The notes below the pieces were generated by a model that did no database searches, was not told the origin of the DNA, and saw only the letters and a program-made list of their open reading frames with translations. This document shows positions 7,895 through 16,700 of a stretch of DNA of 64,000 nucleotides, one piece after another. Numbering within the stretch: the stretch's first letter is position 1; each line of letters starts with the position of its first letter. Made by a program: the position numbers and the translations under genes. This DNA comes from Myxococcales bacterium 68-20 (GTDB taxonomy: Bacteria > Myxococcota_A > Polyangia > Polyangiales > Polyangiaceae), in contig MKVQ01000043.1 in NCBI GenBank assembly GCA_001899635.1, positions 186,001-250,000 on the forward strand, read 5' to 3'.

Positions 7895-9340
7895 TCAGCG
7901 GCGAAGCTTGCCGTGCGGCGTGCCCTCGCCGTAGCCGGCGGCGGTCTGGACGCCGATCTGCGCCTTCTCGCCGAGCTCGACGATCGTGCGAGCACCGGCG
8001 TAGGTCATCGCGGACTGCACACCCGTGATCATCTCGACGAGGATCGCGCCGACGCTCTCCTGGCCTTCGCGGATGTAGATGCGCGACGTCGAGATGCCTT
8101 CGCGGAAGAAGCCCTTTTTCGCGCGCTCGAACGCATCGAGATCGGCCGTGCGATCGCTCACGGCCCGGCCGCTCGCCATGCCGTAGTTCTCCTTGAAGAG
8201 GTAGCCGTCCTTGTCCTCTTTGACGTCGCCGGGGCTCTCGTAAGTGCCGGCGAGGGCGGTGCCGATCATCACGCGGCTCGCGCCGGCGGCGAGGTAGATC
8301 GCGACGTCGCGCGGGTGCCGCACTCCGCCGTCCGCCCAGACGTGTTTGCCGAGGGCCTTCGCTTCGCGCGCACAATGGAGGACGGAGGTGAAGGTCGGGC
8401 GGCCCACGCCGGTCTGCATCCGCGTCGTGCACATCGCGCCCGGGCCGACGTTCACCTTCACGACGTCGGCGCCGGCCTCGATCAGCGCTCGCGTGCCCTC
8501 GGTCGTGCACACGTTGCCGGCCACGATCGGGACCTTGCCGGCGACCACGTTCTTCACCGCGCGGATCGCCTCGAGCATCCGGCGCTGGTGTCCGTGGGCC
8601 GTGTCGAGCACGATCGCCGAGACGCCGAGCTCGCACAGCTTGCCCGCAAGCTGCGGTGCCTGGGCGGAGATGCCCACGGCCGCCGCCACCATCAGCTCCC
8701 CGGAGCGATCGAGCGAAGGGCGGAGGAGCTCGAGCCGCACGGCATCCTCGCGCGTGAGCACGCCGACGAGGCGCCCATCGGCGTCGAGGACGGGCGCGGC
8801 CTTCACGTGCGCCTCCAACATGGTGAGGAACGCATCGCGGTTCGACACGCCGACCGGGAGCGTGACGAGCTTCCGCGACATCAGCGCCGAGACCGGCGTG
8901 TACTGATCGGAGTCGAGGTTCTTGTGGGTGACGATCCCCATCGGGCGCCGCTCCTCGTCGACCACGACGACGAGATCGTGCGAGCGCTTGCGGATGATCC
9001 CCTGCACGTCGCGGAGGGTCGCCTTCGGCGAGACCGACAGCGGCGTGTCGTAGCGCGGGTCGGCCGCCTTGATGTGCGCGATGATCCGCTCGGCGGTATC
9101 GAGCGCCATGTCTTGCGGCAGGACCCCGAGACCGCCGAAGCGCGCCATCGTCTCGGCCATGCGCTTGCCCGTGACCGCGTTCATGTTCGCGGAGACGATC
9201 GGGTGCGAGCCGCCGGGGAAATCGGGCGGCGTGAGGTCCGTGTCGAGGCGTGAGCTGCCGTCGAAATAGACAGGGCTGATGAAGACGTCGTCGGTCGCGA
9301 GCTCGAGCTCTTCGTCGCGTTCGGGATGAAGGAATTTCAC
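7895..9340 (-). CDS. guaB1: GuaB1-family IMP dehydrogenase-related protein (probable GMP reductase)
   Basis: This 481-residue TIM-barrel enzyme has two CBS domains inserted at about residues 95-215. The catalytic loop Gly-Pro-Gly-Ala-Met-Cys-Thr-Thr places the nucleophile at Cys304. The substrate-binding Asp-Gly-Gly and the Gly-Thr-x-x-Ala-Gly-Thr-x-Glu-Ser motif follow. The start Met-Lys-Phe-Leu-His and the Asp-Val-x-x-x-Pro near residue 18 match the GuaB1 branch rather than true IMPDH. Actinobacterial GuaB1 has been shown to be a GMP reductase, so purine salvage from GMP to IMP is the likely role. The start is GTG at 9340; an AGG lies about 10 nt upstream. Confidence 0.87.
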   Translation of the reverse strand: MKFLHPERDEELELATDDVFISPVYFDGSSRLDTDLTPPDFPGGSHPIVSANMNAVTGKRMAETMARFGGLGVLPQDMALDTAERIIAHIKAADPRYDTPLSVSPKATLRDVQGIIRKRSHDLVVVVDEERRPMGIVTHKNLDSDQYTPVSALMSRKLVTLPVGVSNRDAFLTMLEAHVKAAPVLDADGRLVGVLTREDAVRLELLRPSLDRSGELMVAAAVGISAQAPQLAGKLCELGVSAIVLDTAHGHQRRMLEAIRAVKNVVAGKVPIVAGNVCTTEGTRALIEAGADVVKVNVGPGAMCTTRMQTGVGRPTFTSVLHCAREAKALGKHVWADGGVRHPRDVAIYLAAGASRVMIGTALAGTYESPGDVKEDKDGYLFKENYGMASGRAVSDRTADLDAFERAKKGFFREGISTSRIYIREGQESVGAILVEMITGVQSAMTYAGARTIVELGEKAQIGVQTAAGYGEGTPHGKLRR

Positions 9341-9439
9341 GATTGAGAAGCCTACACCACGAGCACTGTCCCGCCGCGCGCGAGTCGCTCGCCCCGGACA
9401 TCGATCGCCGTCTTCTTCGCCACTCCCGCAGCGCCCCGC

Positions 9440-9445
9440 TATCCT
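9440..9445 (+). promoter_or_regulatory. -10-like hexamer (TATCCT) before the SGNH hydrolase gene
   Basis: TATCCT is 7 nt before the GTG at 9453 with no Shine-Dalgarno between. It is part of the recurrent leaderless-type start arrangement in this window. Confidence 0.42.
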
Positions 9446-9452
9446 GCGTGCA

Positions 9453-10889
9453 GTGCGGCGCTCGTTCGGCTTGCCCCTCGCGTGTCTGGTTGCATGGGCG
9501 GCCGGAGGCACGACAGGCTGCAGCCCGAAGCGGGACGAGAAGCCGCCGACGACCAAGGAGGCGATCGCAGAAGCAGGCGCGCTCGGCGCTTCGACGCCTG
9601 CGCCGAGCGCGGCGAACGTCCCAGCATGCGCGGCGCTCGAGCCGGCGAAGGTCGCGCCGCTCGCGACGTGCGCGGCGAACGTCGTCAAGACACCGGTGCC
9701 CGAGATCGTCGACGAGCATCACTCCCTCGCGCCGTTCTTCGATCGACTCGCTGCGCTCGAGCGCGCGAACGCCGCGCGCCCGCTGCGCATCGCGATCTAC
9801 GGGGACAGCAACCTGACGAGCGACTTCCTCCCCGGCCACCTGCGGCGCGTTCTCCAGACGCGTTACGGCGACGCCGGTCACGGCTGGGTGTCGCTCTCGC
9901 GCCCGTGGGGCAGCTACCGTCACGAGGACGTCTCGAACGCCGGCTTCTGGCCGATGTTCAAGCTCTACGCGCCGACGACGCACCTCGCCCACGACAAGCA
10001 ATACGGCTTCGCCAACATGGCCGCGGAGTCGAGCGAGAGCGGCGCCTCGGCGTGGGCAGGAACGACGAAGGACCCGAAGTCCAAGATCGGCCAGAAGGTC
10101 TCGCGCTTCGAGCTCCACTACCTGAAGCAGCCCCGCGGCGGCTCGTTCAAGGTGCAGATCGATCGCAAGGACGTCCGCTCGGTCGAGACACGCGCGACGG
10201 CATTCGAGGCCGGCATCGAGACCTTCGAGGTGGACGACGGACCACACGAGCTCCGGTGCGTCGTGCGTGGCGACGGCAAGGTGCGGCTCTTCGGGGCGTC
10301 GCTCGATCGGTCACCCGCGATCAGCGACGATGCCCCTGGGAAGCCCGGCATCCAGATCGACTCGCTCGGCGCGGGCGCGCTCAACTACGAGCGGCTCACC
10401 TGGGTCGCGAACGACACGCGCCGCGCGCAGCTCGCACGCCGCGCCTACGATCTCGTCGTCATCTGGCTCGGGATGAACGTCATGTTCGTCCCGCCGAACA
10501 GGGACTACGCGAAGACCTTCATTACCGAGCTCCAGGCGGCGCTTCCCTCGGTTCCGATCCTCGTCCTCGGCCCCGGCGACACCGTGAAGGAGGGCCAGAC
10601 GAAGTCCGCCCCGCGGATCGTCGCCGTCTCGAAGCAGATGCGCGAGGTCGCCGCCGAGGCCGGCGTCGCCTTCTGGGACTTCCGCGAAGCGATGGGCGGC
10701 GACGGCTCGATCATCGGCTTCACCAAGCGCGGGCTCACCGGCAAGGATCACATCCATTTCGGCCCGGAGGGCAGCCGCCTCATGGGCGACCGCCTCCTCT
10801 GCGCGCTGTCGAGCTCGTTCACGGCGCACGCCACCGAACATCCGCAGGCGGGCTGCCGCGCGGCGGACGCAGCCGCGCCTCCACGCTGA
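9453..10889 (+). CDS. Secreted SGNH/GDSL-type hydrolase
   Basis: This 478-residue exported protein has a signal peptide followed by Thr-Thr-Gly-Cys, giving possible lipidation at Cys23, although the lipobox is weak. A Pro/Ala/Thr-rich linker leads into an SGNH hydrolase domain: block I is Tyr-Gly-Asp-Ser-Asn with the nucleophile at Ser119, and block V is Asp-His-Ile-His near residue 432, then Phe-Gly-Pro-Glu-Gly. A beta-sandwich-like region lies between. Such proteins deacylate or de-O-acetylate cell-surface glycans or lipids; the substrate is unknown. The start is GTG. Confidence 0.8.
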   Translation: MRRSFGLPLACLVAWAAGGTTGCSPKRDEKPPTTKEAIAEAGALGASTPAPSAANVPACAALEPAKVAPLATCAANVVKTPVPEIVDEHHSLAPFFDRLAALERANAARPLRIAIYGDSNLTSDFLPGHLRRVLQTRYGDAGHGWVSLSRPWGSYRHEDVSNAGFWPMFKLYAPTTHLAHDKQYGFANMAAESSESGASAWAGTTKDPKSKIGQKVSRFELHYLKQPRGGSFKVQIDRKDVRSVETRATAFEAGIETFEVDDGPHELRCVVRGDGKVRLFGASLDRSPAISDDAPGKPGIQIDSLGAGALNYERLTWVANDTRRAQLARRAYDLVVIWLGMNVMFVPPNRDYAKTFITELQAALPSVPILVLGPGDTVKEGQTKSAPRIVAVSKQMREVAAEAGVAFWDFREAMGGDGSIIGFTKRGLTGKDHIHFGPEGSRLMGDRLLCALSSSFTAHATEHPQAGCRAADAAAPPR

Positions 10890-10917
10890 CAGACGCTCCA
10901 CCAGCGCCCCGATCCGG

Positions 10918-10923
10918 TATGGT
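10918..10923 (+). promoter_or_regulatory. -10-like hexamer (TATGGT) before a lipoprotein gene
   Basis: TATGGT lies 6 nt before the ATG at 10930, in the 40-bp gap after the SGNH gene. This implies a separate leaderless start despite the close spacing. Confidence 0.4.
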
Positions 10924-10929
10924 GTGCCC

Positions 10930-11721
10930 ATGCGCCGGTCTCTGGTGGCTCTCGCTCTCGCCGGGACGGCCGCGTGCTCGTACATCTTCGAGCTGCCCGC
11001 GACGAGCGAGATCCCGACGCCGGAGACCGACGCCGGAGACGCCGCGCCCCTCCCGGATGCGCCGCCGCCGTACGATGCGCCGCCGGAGATCCCGTTCTGC
11101 GCGAGCAGGACCACCCCGTCGCTCTGGTGCATCGACTTCGACGGCGTTCCTCCTCCCGAGCTCGCGAGCCTCGGGACGGTGCAGGTGACGGACGCGCAGC
11201 TGCTGCTCTCGAACGCGGTTGCTCGCTCGTCGCCCCGCTCGCTCCTCGTGAACGTCCGCGACGGGAAGAGCTCCACGGCGTCGATCAAACATGCGCTCGG
11301 CTCCGATCCCGAGGGCCTCACACTCTCGTTCGCTCAGCTCGTCTCCGCCTGGGACACGACCGGGGCGCAGCTCGCGGAGATCGAGCTCGCCGGCACGAAC
11401 GGCACGTGCTTCATCCGCCTCGAGGGCGGCGCCACGGCGTGGTCGTTCACGCAGGTCTGCGAAGCCGGCGGCGTCGAGACGGCGCGTTCGACGACCGACG
11501 CCCTGGTCCCGATCGCGCGCGGGCGCTGGCAACGCTTCGCGCTCGAGGTCATCTTCGGTCCGACGCCGAGCGTGACGCTCGACATCGACGGCGCCCGGAC
11601 GGGCGCGGCCGGAGTGGCGCCGCTCGAGCGCGCGCCCGCCTCGGTGACGATCGGAGCGAAGCTCGTGCCGATCGGAAACGTCACGCTCTTCCAGGACGAT
11701 GTCCTCGTGACGAGCCCTTGA
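10930..11721 (+). CDS. Secreted lipoprotein with a concanavalin-like C-terminal region
   Basis: This 263-residue protein starts with a signal peptide ending Gly-Thr-Ala-Ala-Cys. An Asp/Ala/Pro-rich linker containing repeated Asp-Ala-Pro-Pro follows. The remainder is beta-rich, with Trp-Cys-Ile-Asp-Phe-Asp near its start and two more Cys in the middle. Its pattern resembles the LamG-like or concanavalin-like sandwich modules common in myxobacterial lipoproteins, but this is a weak structural inference. It is co-oriented with the SGNH hydrolase gene 40 bp upstream. A GTG two codons earlier is an alternative start. Confidence 0.68.
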   Translation: MRRSLVALALAGTAACSYIFELPATSEIPTPETDAGDAAPLPDAPPPYDAPPEIPFCASRTTPSLWCIDFDGVPPPELASLGTVQVTDAQLLLSNAVARSSPRSLLVNVRDGKSSTASIKHALGSDPEGLTLSFAQLVSAWDTTGAQLAEIELAGTNGTCFIRLEGGATAWSFTQVCEAGGVETARSTTDALVPIARGRWQRFALEVIFGPTPSVTLDIDGARTGAAGVAPLERAPASVTIGAKLVPIGNVTLFQDDVLVTSP

Positions 11722-11761
11722 GCGTCCGCACGCCCTTTCGCTCGTCCGAGCCCTCGGACGC

Positions 11762-11796
11762 GTAGCGCCTCACCTCGACTTCACGCGAGGCGCTAC
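11762..11796. terminator. Bidirectional hairpin between convergent genes
   Basis: GTAGCGCCTC (11762-11771) and GAGGCGCTAC (11787-11796) form a perfect 10-bp stem around a 15-nt loop, midway between the plus-strand lipoprotein stop and the minus-strand mutase stop. The position fits a shared terminator, although no T-tract follows on either side. Confidence 0.6.
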
Positions 11797-11810
11797 GTGG
11801 AGGGCGCCGC

Positions 11811-13592
11811 TCAGATCGCGATGGCCACGAACGCGTCGGCGAGCTTCTTCATCGTCGCCGCGGCGCGGGCCTCGGCTGCGGTGAGCGGCTCGTCTCCCAC
11901 GATCGGCTCGCGGACGTCGAAGTAGAATTTCGCCTTCGGCTCGGTGCCGCTCGGCCGCGCGATGACGCGGCTCCCGGACGCGAGCTCGAACGCGAGCACG
12001 TCGCTCTTCGGCAGATCGAGCGGCCGCGTCGTCCCGTCGGCGAGGGTGATGATCTGGTTCTGGAAGTCACGCACGCTCACGACGGTGTGCTCCCCGATCT
12101 TCCACGGCGGATTCTCGCGGAGCCGCTGCATGATCGCGCGGAGCTCGGCCAGGCCCTCGGCGCCCTTCCGTGTGAGGTTGAACTGCGAGCTCACGAAGAG
12201 TCCATAGCGCCGGTAGAGGCCCTCGAGATGCGCGAGGACGGTCGTCCCCGACGCGCGGAGAACGGCGGCCAGCTCCGCAAAGAGCACCGACGCGCTGATG
12301 CCGTCCTTGTCGCGAACGAGCTCGCCGACCGTGTAGCCGAGCGCCTCCTCGAAGCCGAAGACGAAGTGCTCACCGCTGTTCTTCTTCCGCTCGAGCGCCC
12401 GGTTCGCGATCCACTTGAACCCGGTCAACACCTCGTCGTACTGCGCGCCGAGCGCGTGCGCGACGACGCCGAGCATCGGCGAGCTCACGATCGACGCGAT
12501 CACGAGCGGCTCACCAACCTTCGGCTTCGCGGCCTGCTCGAGGCTCTCGAGGCCTCCCGTGAGGAGGTAGTGACCGAGGAGGACGCCCACCTGGTTGCCG
12601 GTGAGCTGCACCCAGCCGGTGGGCGATGCGTCGCTCGGGAGGGCGACGGCGAGCCGATCGGCGTCGGGATCGTTGGCGATGACGAGATCCGCCTTGCGCG
12701 CGGTGGCGAGCGCGAACGCGAGGTCCATCGCCCCCTTCTCCTCGGGATTCGGGAACTCGACGGTGGGGAACGCGGCGTCGGGCTTCTGCTGCTCCGGGAC
12801 GGAGACGACGTTGGTGAAGCCGGCCTGATCGAACGCCATGCGCGCGAGCTTGTCGCCGACGCCGTGCATCGGCGTGTAGACGATGGACAGCGTGCGATCG
12901 CCGTCGGTCCGCGCGCCGAGCTTCTTCACCTCGGCGAGGTAGGCGCTGTCGAGCTCCTCGCCGAGAATGGTGACGAGGCCCTTCGACTTCGCCTCCTCGA
13001 TCGCGAGCCGCGGGACGTCCTTCGCCGCCGGGGCGCGCTCGATCGCGCGCGCGATGCCCACGTCGGTCGGCGGGACGATCTGCGCGCCGTTACCCCAATA
13101 CGCCTTGTACCCGTTGTACTCGGGCGGATTGTGGCTCGCCGTGATCATGACGCCGGCGGCGCACCCGAGCCGCGAGACCGCGAAGGCGAGGAGCGGCGTC
13201 GGGACGACGTCGTCGAAGAGCTTCGCCTTGATGCCCGCAGCGGCGAGAGCGCATGCGGTGTCCTCCGCGAGCTCCTTGCTCATCCGACGGCCGTCGTAGC
13301 CGATCGCGACGCCTTTCTCCGCCGCGCCCGGCCCACCGGCTTCGAGGAGGTACTGGGCGAGGCCCCAGGTCGTGCGGAGGACGACGGCGCGGTTCATCCG
13401 GTTCGGACCGGCACCGATCACCCCGCGGAGCCCTGCGGTCCCGAACTCGAGCGAGCCGGCGAAGCGGTCGGCGAGGTCGGTCTTCGCTGGATCGGGCGCT
13501 GCGAGGAGCCCTTCGATTTCCGCGCGCGCGGAGGGGTCGGGATCGGCTTCGGCCCACGCACGGGCCAGCTTGATGACGTCGGCGAGATCCAT
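11811..13592 (-). CDS. Phosphoglucomutase / phosphomannomutase
   Basis: This 593-residue alpha-D-phosphohexomutase is of the long bacterial PgcA-like type. The active-site loop is Thr-Ala-Ser-His-Asn-Pro, with phosphoserine at Ser153. The metal loop Asp-Pro-Asp-Ala-Asp-Arg is at residues 308-313, followed by the sugar loop Gly-Phe-Glu-Glu-Ala. The C-terminal phosphate-binding loop is Arg-Pro-Ser-Gly-Thr-Glu-Pro. It interconverts hexose 1- and 6-phosphates, feeding glycogen, cell wall and exopolysaccharide precursors. The ATG at 13592 is preceded by GGAAG. The length matches the family. Confidence 0.9.
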   Translation of the reverse strand: MDLADVIKLARAWAEADPDPSARAEIEGLLAAPDPAKTDLADRFAGSLEFGTAGLRGVIGAGPNRMNRAVVLRTTWGLAQYLLEAGGPGAAEKGVAIGYDGRRMSKELAEDTACALAAAGIKAKLFDDVVPTPLLAFAVSRLGCAAGVMITASHNPPEYNGYKAYWGNGAQIVPPTDVGIARAIERAPAAKDVPRLAIEEAKSKGLVTILGEELDSAYLAEVKKLGARTDGDRTLSIVYTPMHGVGDKLARMAFDQAGFTNVVSVPEQQKPDAAFPTVEFPNPEEKGAMDLAFALATARKADLVIANDPDADRLAVALPSDASPTGWVQLTGNQVGVLLGHYLLTGGLESLEQAAKPKVGEPLVIASIVSSPMLGVVAHALGAQYDEVLTGFKWIANRALERKKNSGEHFVFGFEEALGYTVGELVRDKDGISASVLFAELAAVLRASGTTVLAHLEGLYRRYGLFVSSQFNLTRKGAEGLAELRAIMQRLRENPPWKIGEHTVVSVRDFQNQIITLADGTTRPLDLPKSDVLAFELASGSRVIARPSGTEPKAKFYFDVREPIVGDEPLTAAEARAAATMKKLADAFVAIAI

Positions 13593-13732
13593 CTCTTCCG
13601 GGTTATCACGGGATGGCTGACGGTTCACGCGTGATGCCGTGCGCTGCGGCGCCCGTGAACGCCGACGGGAAGATGCCCGTGAGCGCCGGTTGATCACGCA
13701 CCCGCCGGTCCGGATCGCAGCGCGCCAGCGGA

Positions 13733-16700
13733 TCACGAGCGATCGTCGACGATGCGAGCGATCCGCTCGACGACCGCCGCGCGGTCCTCGACCCACATCC
13801 CGGGGCTCACACGGAGAACACGCCAGCCGAGACGCTCCCAGAAGCGAGGGCCGTAGACGTCGCGGCGGAGCGCGTCACCCTCGCCCAGGAAGTCGGAGCA
13901 GTCGACACCGAGTCGCCAGCGCTCTTCGTCCGCACGCCCGACCGCGAGATCCAGCTTGCCGTGACCGAGCCCCAGGCCACGCTTCGTGCGGAGGCCGCGC
14001 GCCACGAGCGCAGCATCGAGCTCGCTGCAGATGCGCTCTCCGACGCGCGCATCGCTCGCACCGTGACGGCGGCCGCCGACGACGCCCTTGCCGCCGCCGA
14101 GCTCGCCGGCGTGGACGAGCAGCCGGTCCACCTCGGCAGCGCGGCCGCTGGCATGAGCGCGCACGAGCTCGAGATACGCGCGTAGCAGCTTGGGGCCGAC
14201 GTGCTTCGAACCGCTCACGTCGAGGTCCTCGGGCTCGACCGACGTCACGACGACGAGGCCGCAACGCGCGCGCGTGACGGCGACGTTCAGGCGCTTCTCG
14301 CCGCCCTCGAGGCCGAGCGGTCCGAAGCGCGCATGCACGCGCCCGCCCGCCTCCGACGGTCCGTACGCGAGCGAGAGAATGATGACGTCGCGCTCGTCGC
14401 CCTGCACGTTCTCGAGGTTCCGGACGAAGAGCTGCTCGACGACGCTCCGCGCTCGATCGCGCTCGCAGGCACGACGAAAGGCGTCGGAGTGGCTCATCCG
14501 GCGGTCGAGGAGCTCGTTGACGAGATCGGCCTGCTTCTTGTTGAACGCAATGACGCCGATGCTCGGCGGCTCCCCGCTCACGTCGCTGGCCAGGAGCAGC
14601 TCCGCGACGATGTCGACGACGCGCTCGGCCTCGAGCTCGTTCGTCTGCTCTTGCCACAGGCCCGGGACCCTCACCCACGACAGTCCCTCACTCCGCGCGG
14701 GAGCGCGTCGGTCCGCCTGTGGAGCGGTGATGAGGCGCCCGCCGTAGAAGGCCGCATTCGAGAACGCGACGAGCTCCTCGTGACGCGAGCGGTAGTGCCA
14801 CCGAAGGACGGTCCCGGGAAAGGCGACGCGAGCAAGCCCGAGGATCGAGCTCGTCGCGAGGACGGTGAGCTCGCCGGCGTCTTCGTCGTCGCCCTCCTGC
14901 TCCTCGTCGTCCACGTTCGCGCGGAAGAAGTGAGTGGGCGGCATCTGCTGATCGTCACCGGCGACGAGCGCGCGGCGAGACCGAGCGAGGGCGGGGAGCG
15001 CCGCCTCGACCGGACACTGGCTTGCTTCGTCGAGGACGACGAGGTCGAAGAGGTCGGCCCGCAGCGGGAAGAGCGATGCGACCGATTCGGGTGAGCAGAA
15101 CCAGATCGGTCGGACACTCGAGAGCCCGTCATCCCAGTGCCGCTCGACGAGCTGCCGCATCGTCGCCCGGTTCCGCTTCTTCGCCACCTCGGCGGCGAGC
15201 TTGCGCACCGCGATCCCTCGCTTCCGATCGGACATCGTCTCGAGCACACGCTGCCGGTAACGCGCGAGCACACCGCGCCCGGCCGCATCGAGGCAACCGT
15301 CGAGGTCCCTCGAGAGCTGCTCGAGCAGGTCGGGATCGACGAGCGCAGCTTCGATCTGCGCCGCGGTCCGCCCGCTGCGGCCGAGCGCGATCCACGCGCG
15401 CTCGAGCGCGAGAAGGGCGTCGTCGCCGGCGCCGATCGGGACGGCGCTGTCTTCACGCGGCCGCCATTCGCGGAGGAACGCGCGGGTCCACGCCGGAAGG
15501 TCGCGCGTGCGGTCGTCGAGACGGACGGCCTCCATGCCGACCTTCTCGGCATCGGCGAGCGCTTCGATCCGTTCACGAGCCTCTACGGTGCGGCCACACG
15601 CGGCGGAGCCGACGACGGAGTCGAGGAACGTCTTCGCGAGATCGCCGGAGAGCGCACGTGCCGCGGCCTCGACCTCCACGTAGAGCCGCCCGCGCCGGCG
15701 CTCGGTGACCGCACCGAGAAGGAACGGCTGCTCACCGATCGTCTCCGGCGCCTCGCGCTCGAGGTCGGGGAGCGCCCCGAAGTCACCGCCAAGCCCCCTC
15801 AGCTCCTTCGCGAGCGTGTGGACGGCGCGGGTGCGGGCGTGATGCGTCTCCAGGACGGAGATCGCGTCGTCGAGATCGGCGAGTTCACCGCGGAGCCCGA
15901 AGTCGAAGAGCGCATTGTCGACGGGGAGCTCGTCGATCAGCTCCTGCCACGGGATCGCGCGCTCGCAGAGCCTCCGCGCGGCGGCAGCGAGCGACCGATC
16001 CTCCGCGGGCGTGAGGGACATGAGGCCCTTGCAGAGCGCAAGCACCTCGTCGGGACGCTTGCGGAGCGACCACCAGCGCGGGAGGAAGAAGCGATACCAG
16101 AGGCTCTCGAGATGCTCGAGCCTCGTGAGATCGGCGATCCAAGCATCGAGCCGCGTGCGCTTCTCGAGCACGAGCTCGGGCGGCGCCTCCTCGAGCTTCT
16201 TCCGTGCGCGCTTCAGGCGCTCCATCACCTTCTGCCACTCGCCGTGCACGACGTGGCCGCCGGTCCAGACCCATCCGAGAAGGAACGTGCGGAGCTCCTC
16301 GCGGTCGTTCCTCTCGATCGGATCGAGCAAGACGCTCGCCTCGTCCCAGAGCGCGGAGCGCTGCGACGCTGCGAGCGGCGTCAGGCTTCCGCGCGGAAGC
16401 GCATCGAGCTCGCGGAGCAGGTCGCGGAGGTTCCGGACCCGCTCGAACACGCCTTCGAGATCGGCTGTACGAAGGCCGCTCCAGTCCCCACGATTGGCGA
16501 TCGGATGGGGCGCTGCGAGCGCGATCGTCTCTCGCGCAAGGAGCTCGATCGTGGGAACGAGCTCGTGTGCGCCGTCCTCCGTCGCCTCCGCCGCGAGCTC
16601 GCCGAGCTCGGGCAACGGCCGCCCGTCGTCGTCGAGCGAACGCTCGAGGAGGCGCGCGAGCCCTGGCTTCGAGCCGTCGCCGGCCATCACGGAGAACGCG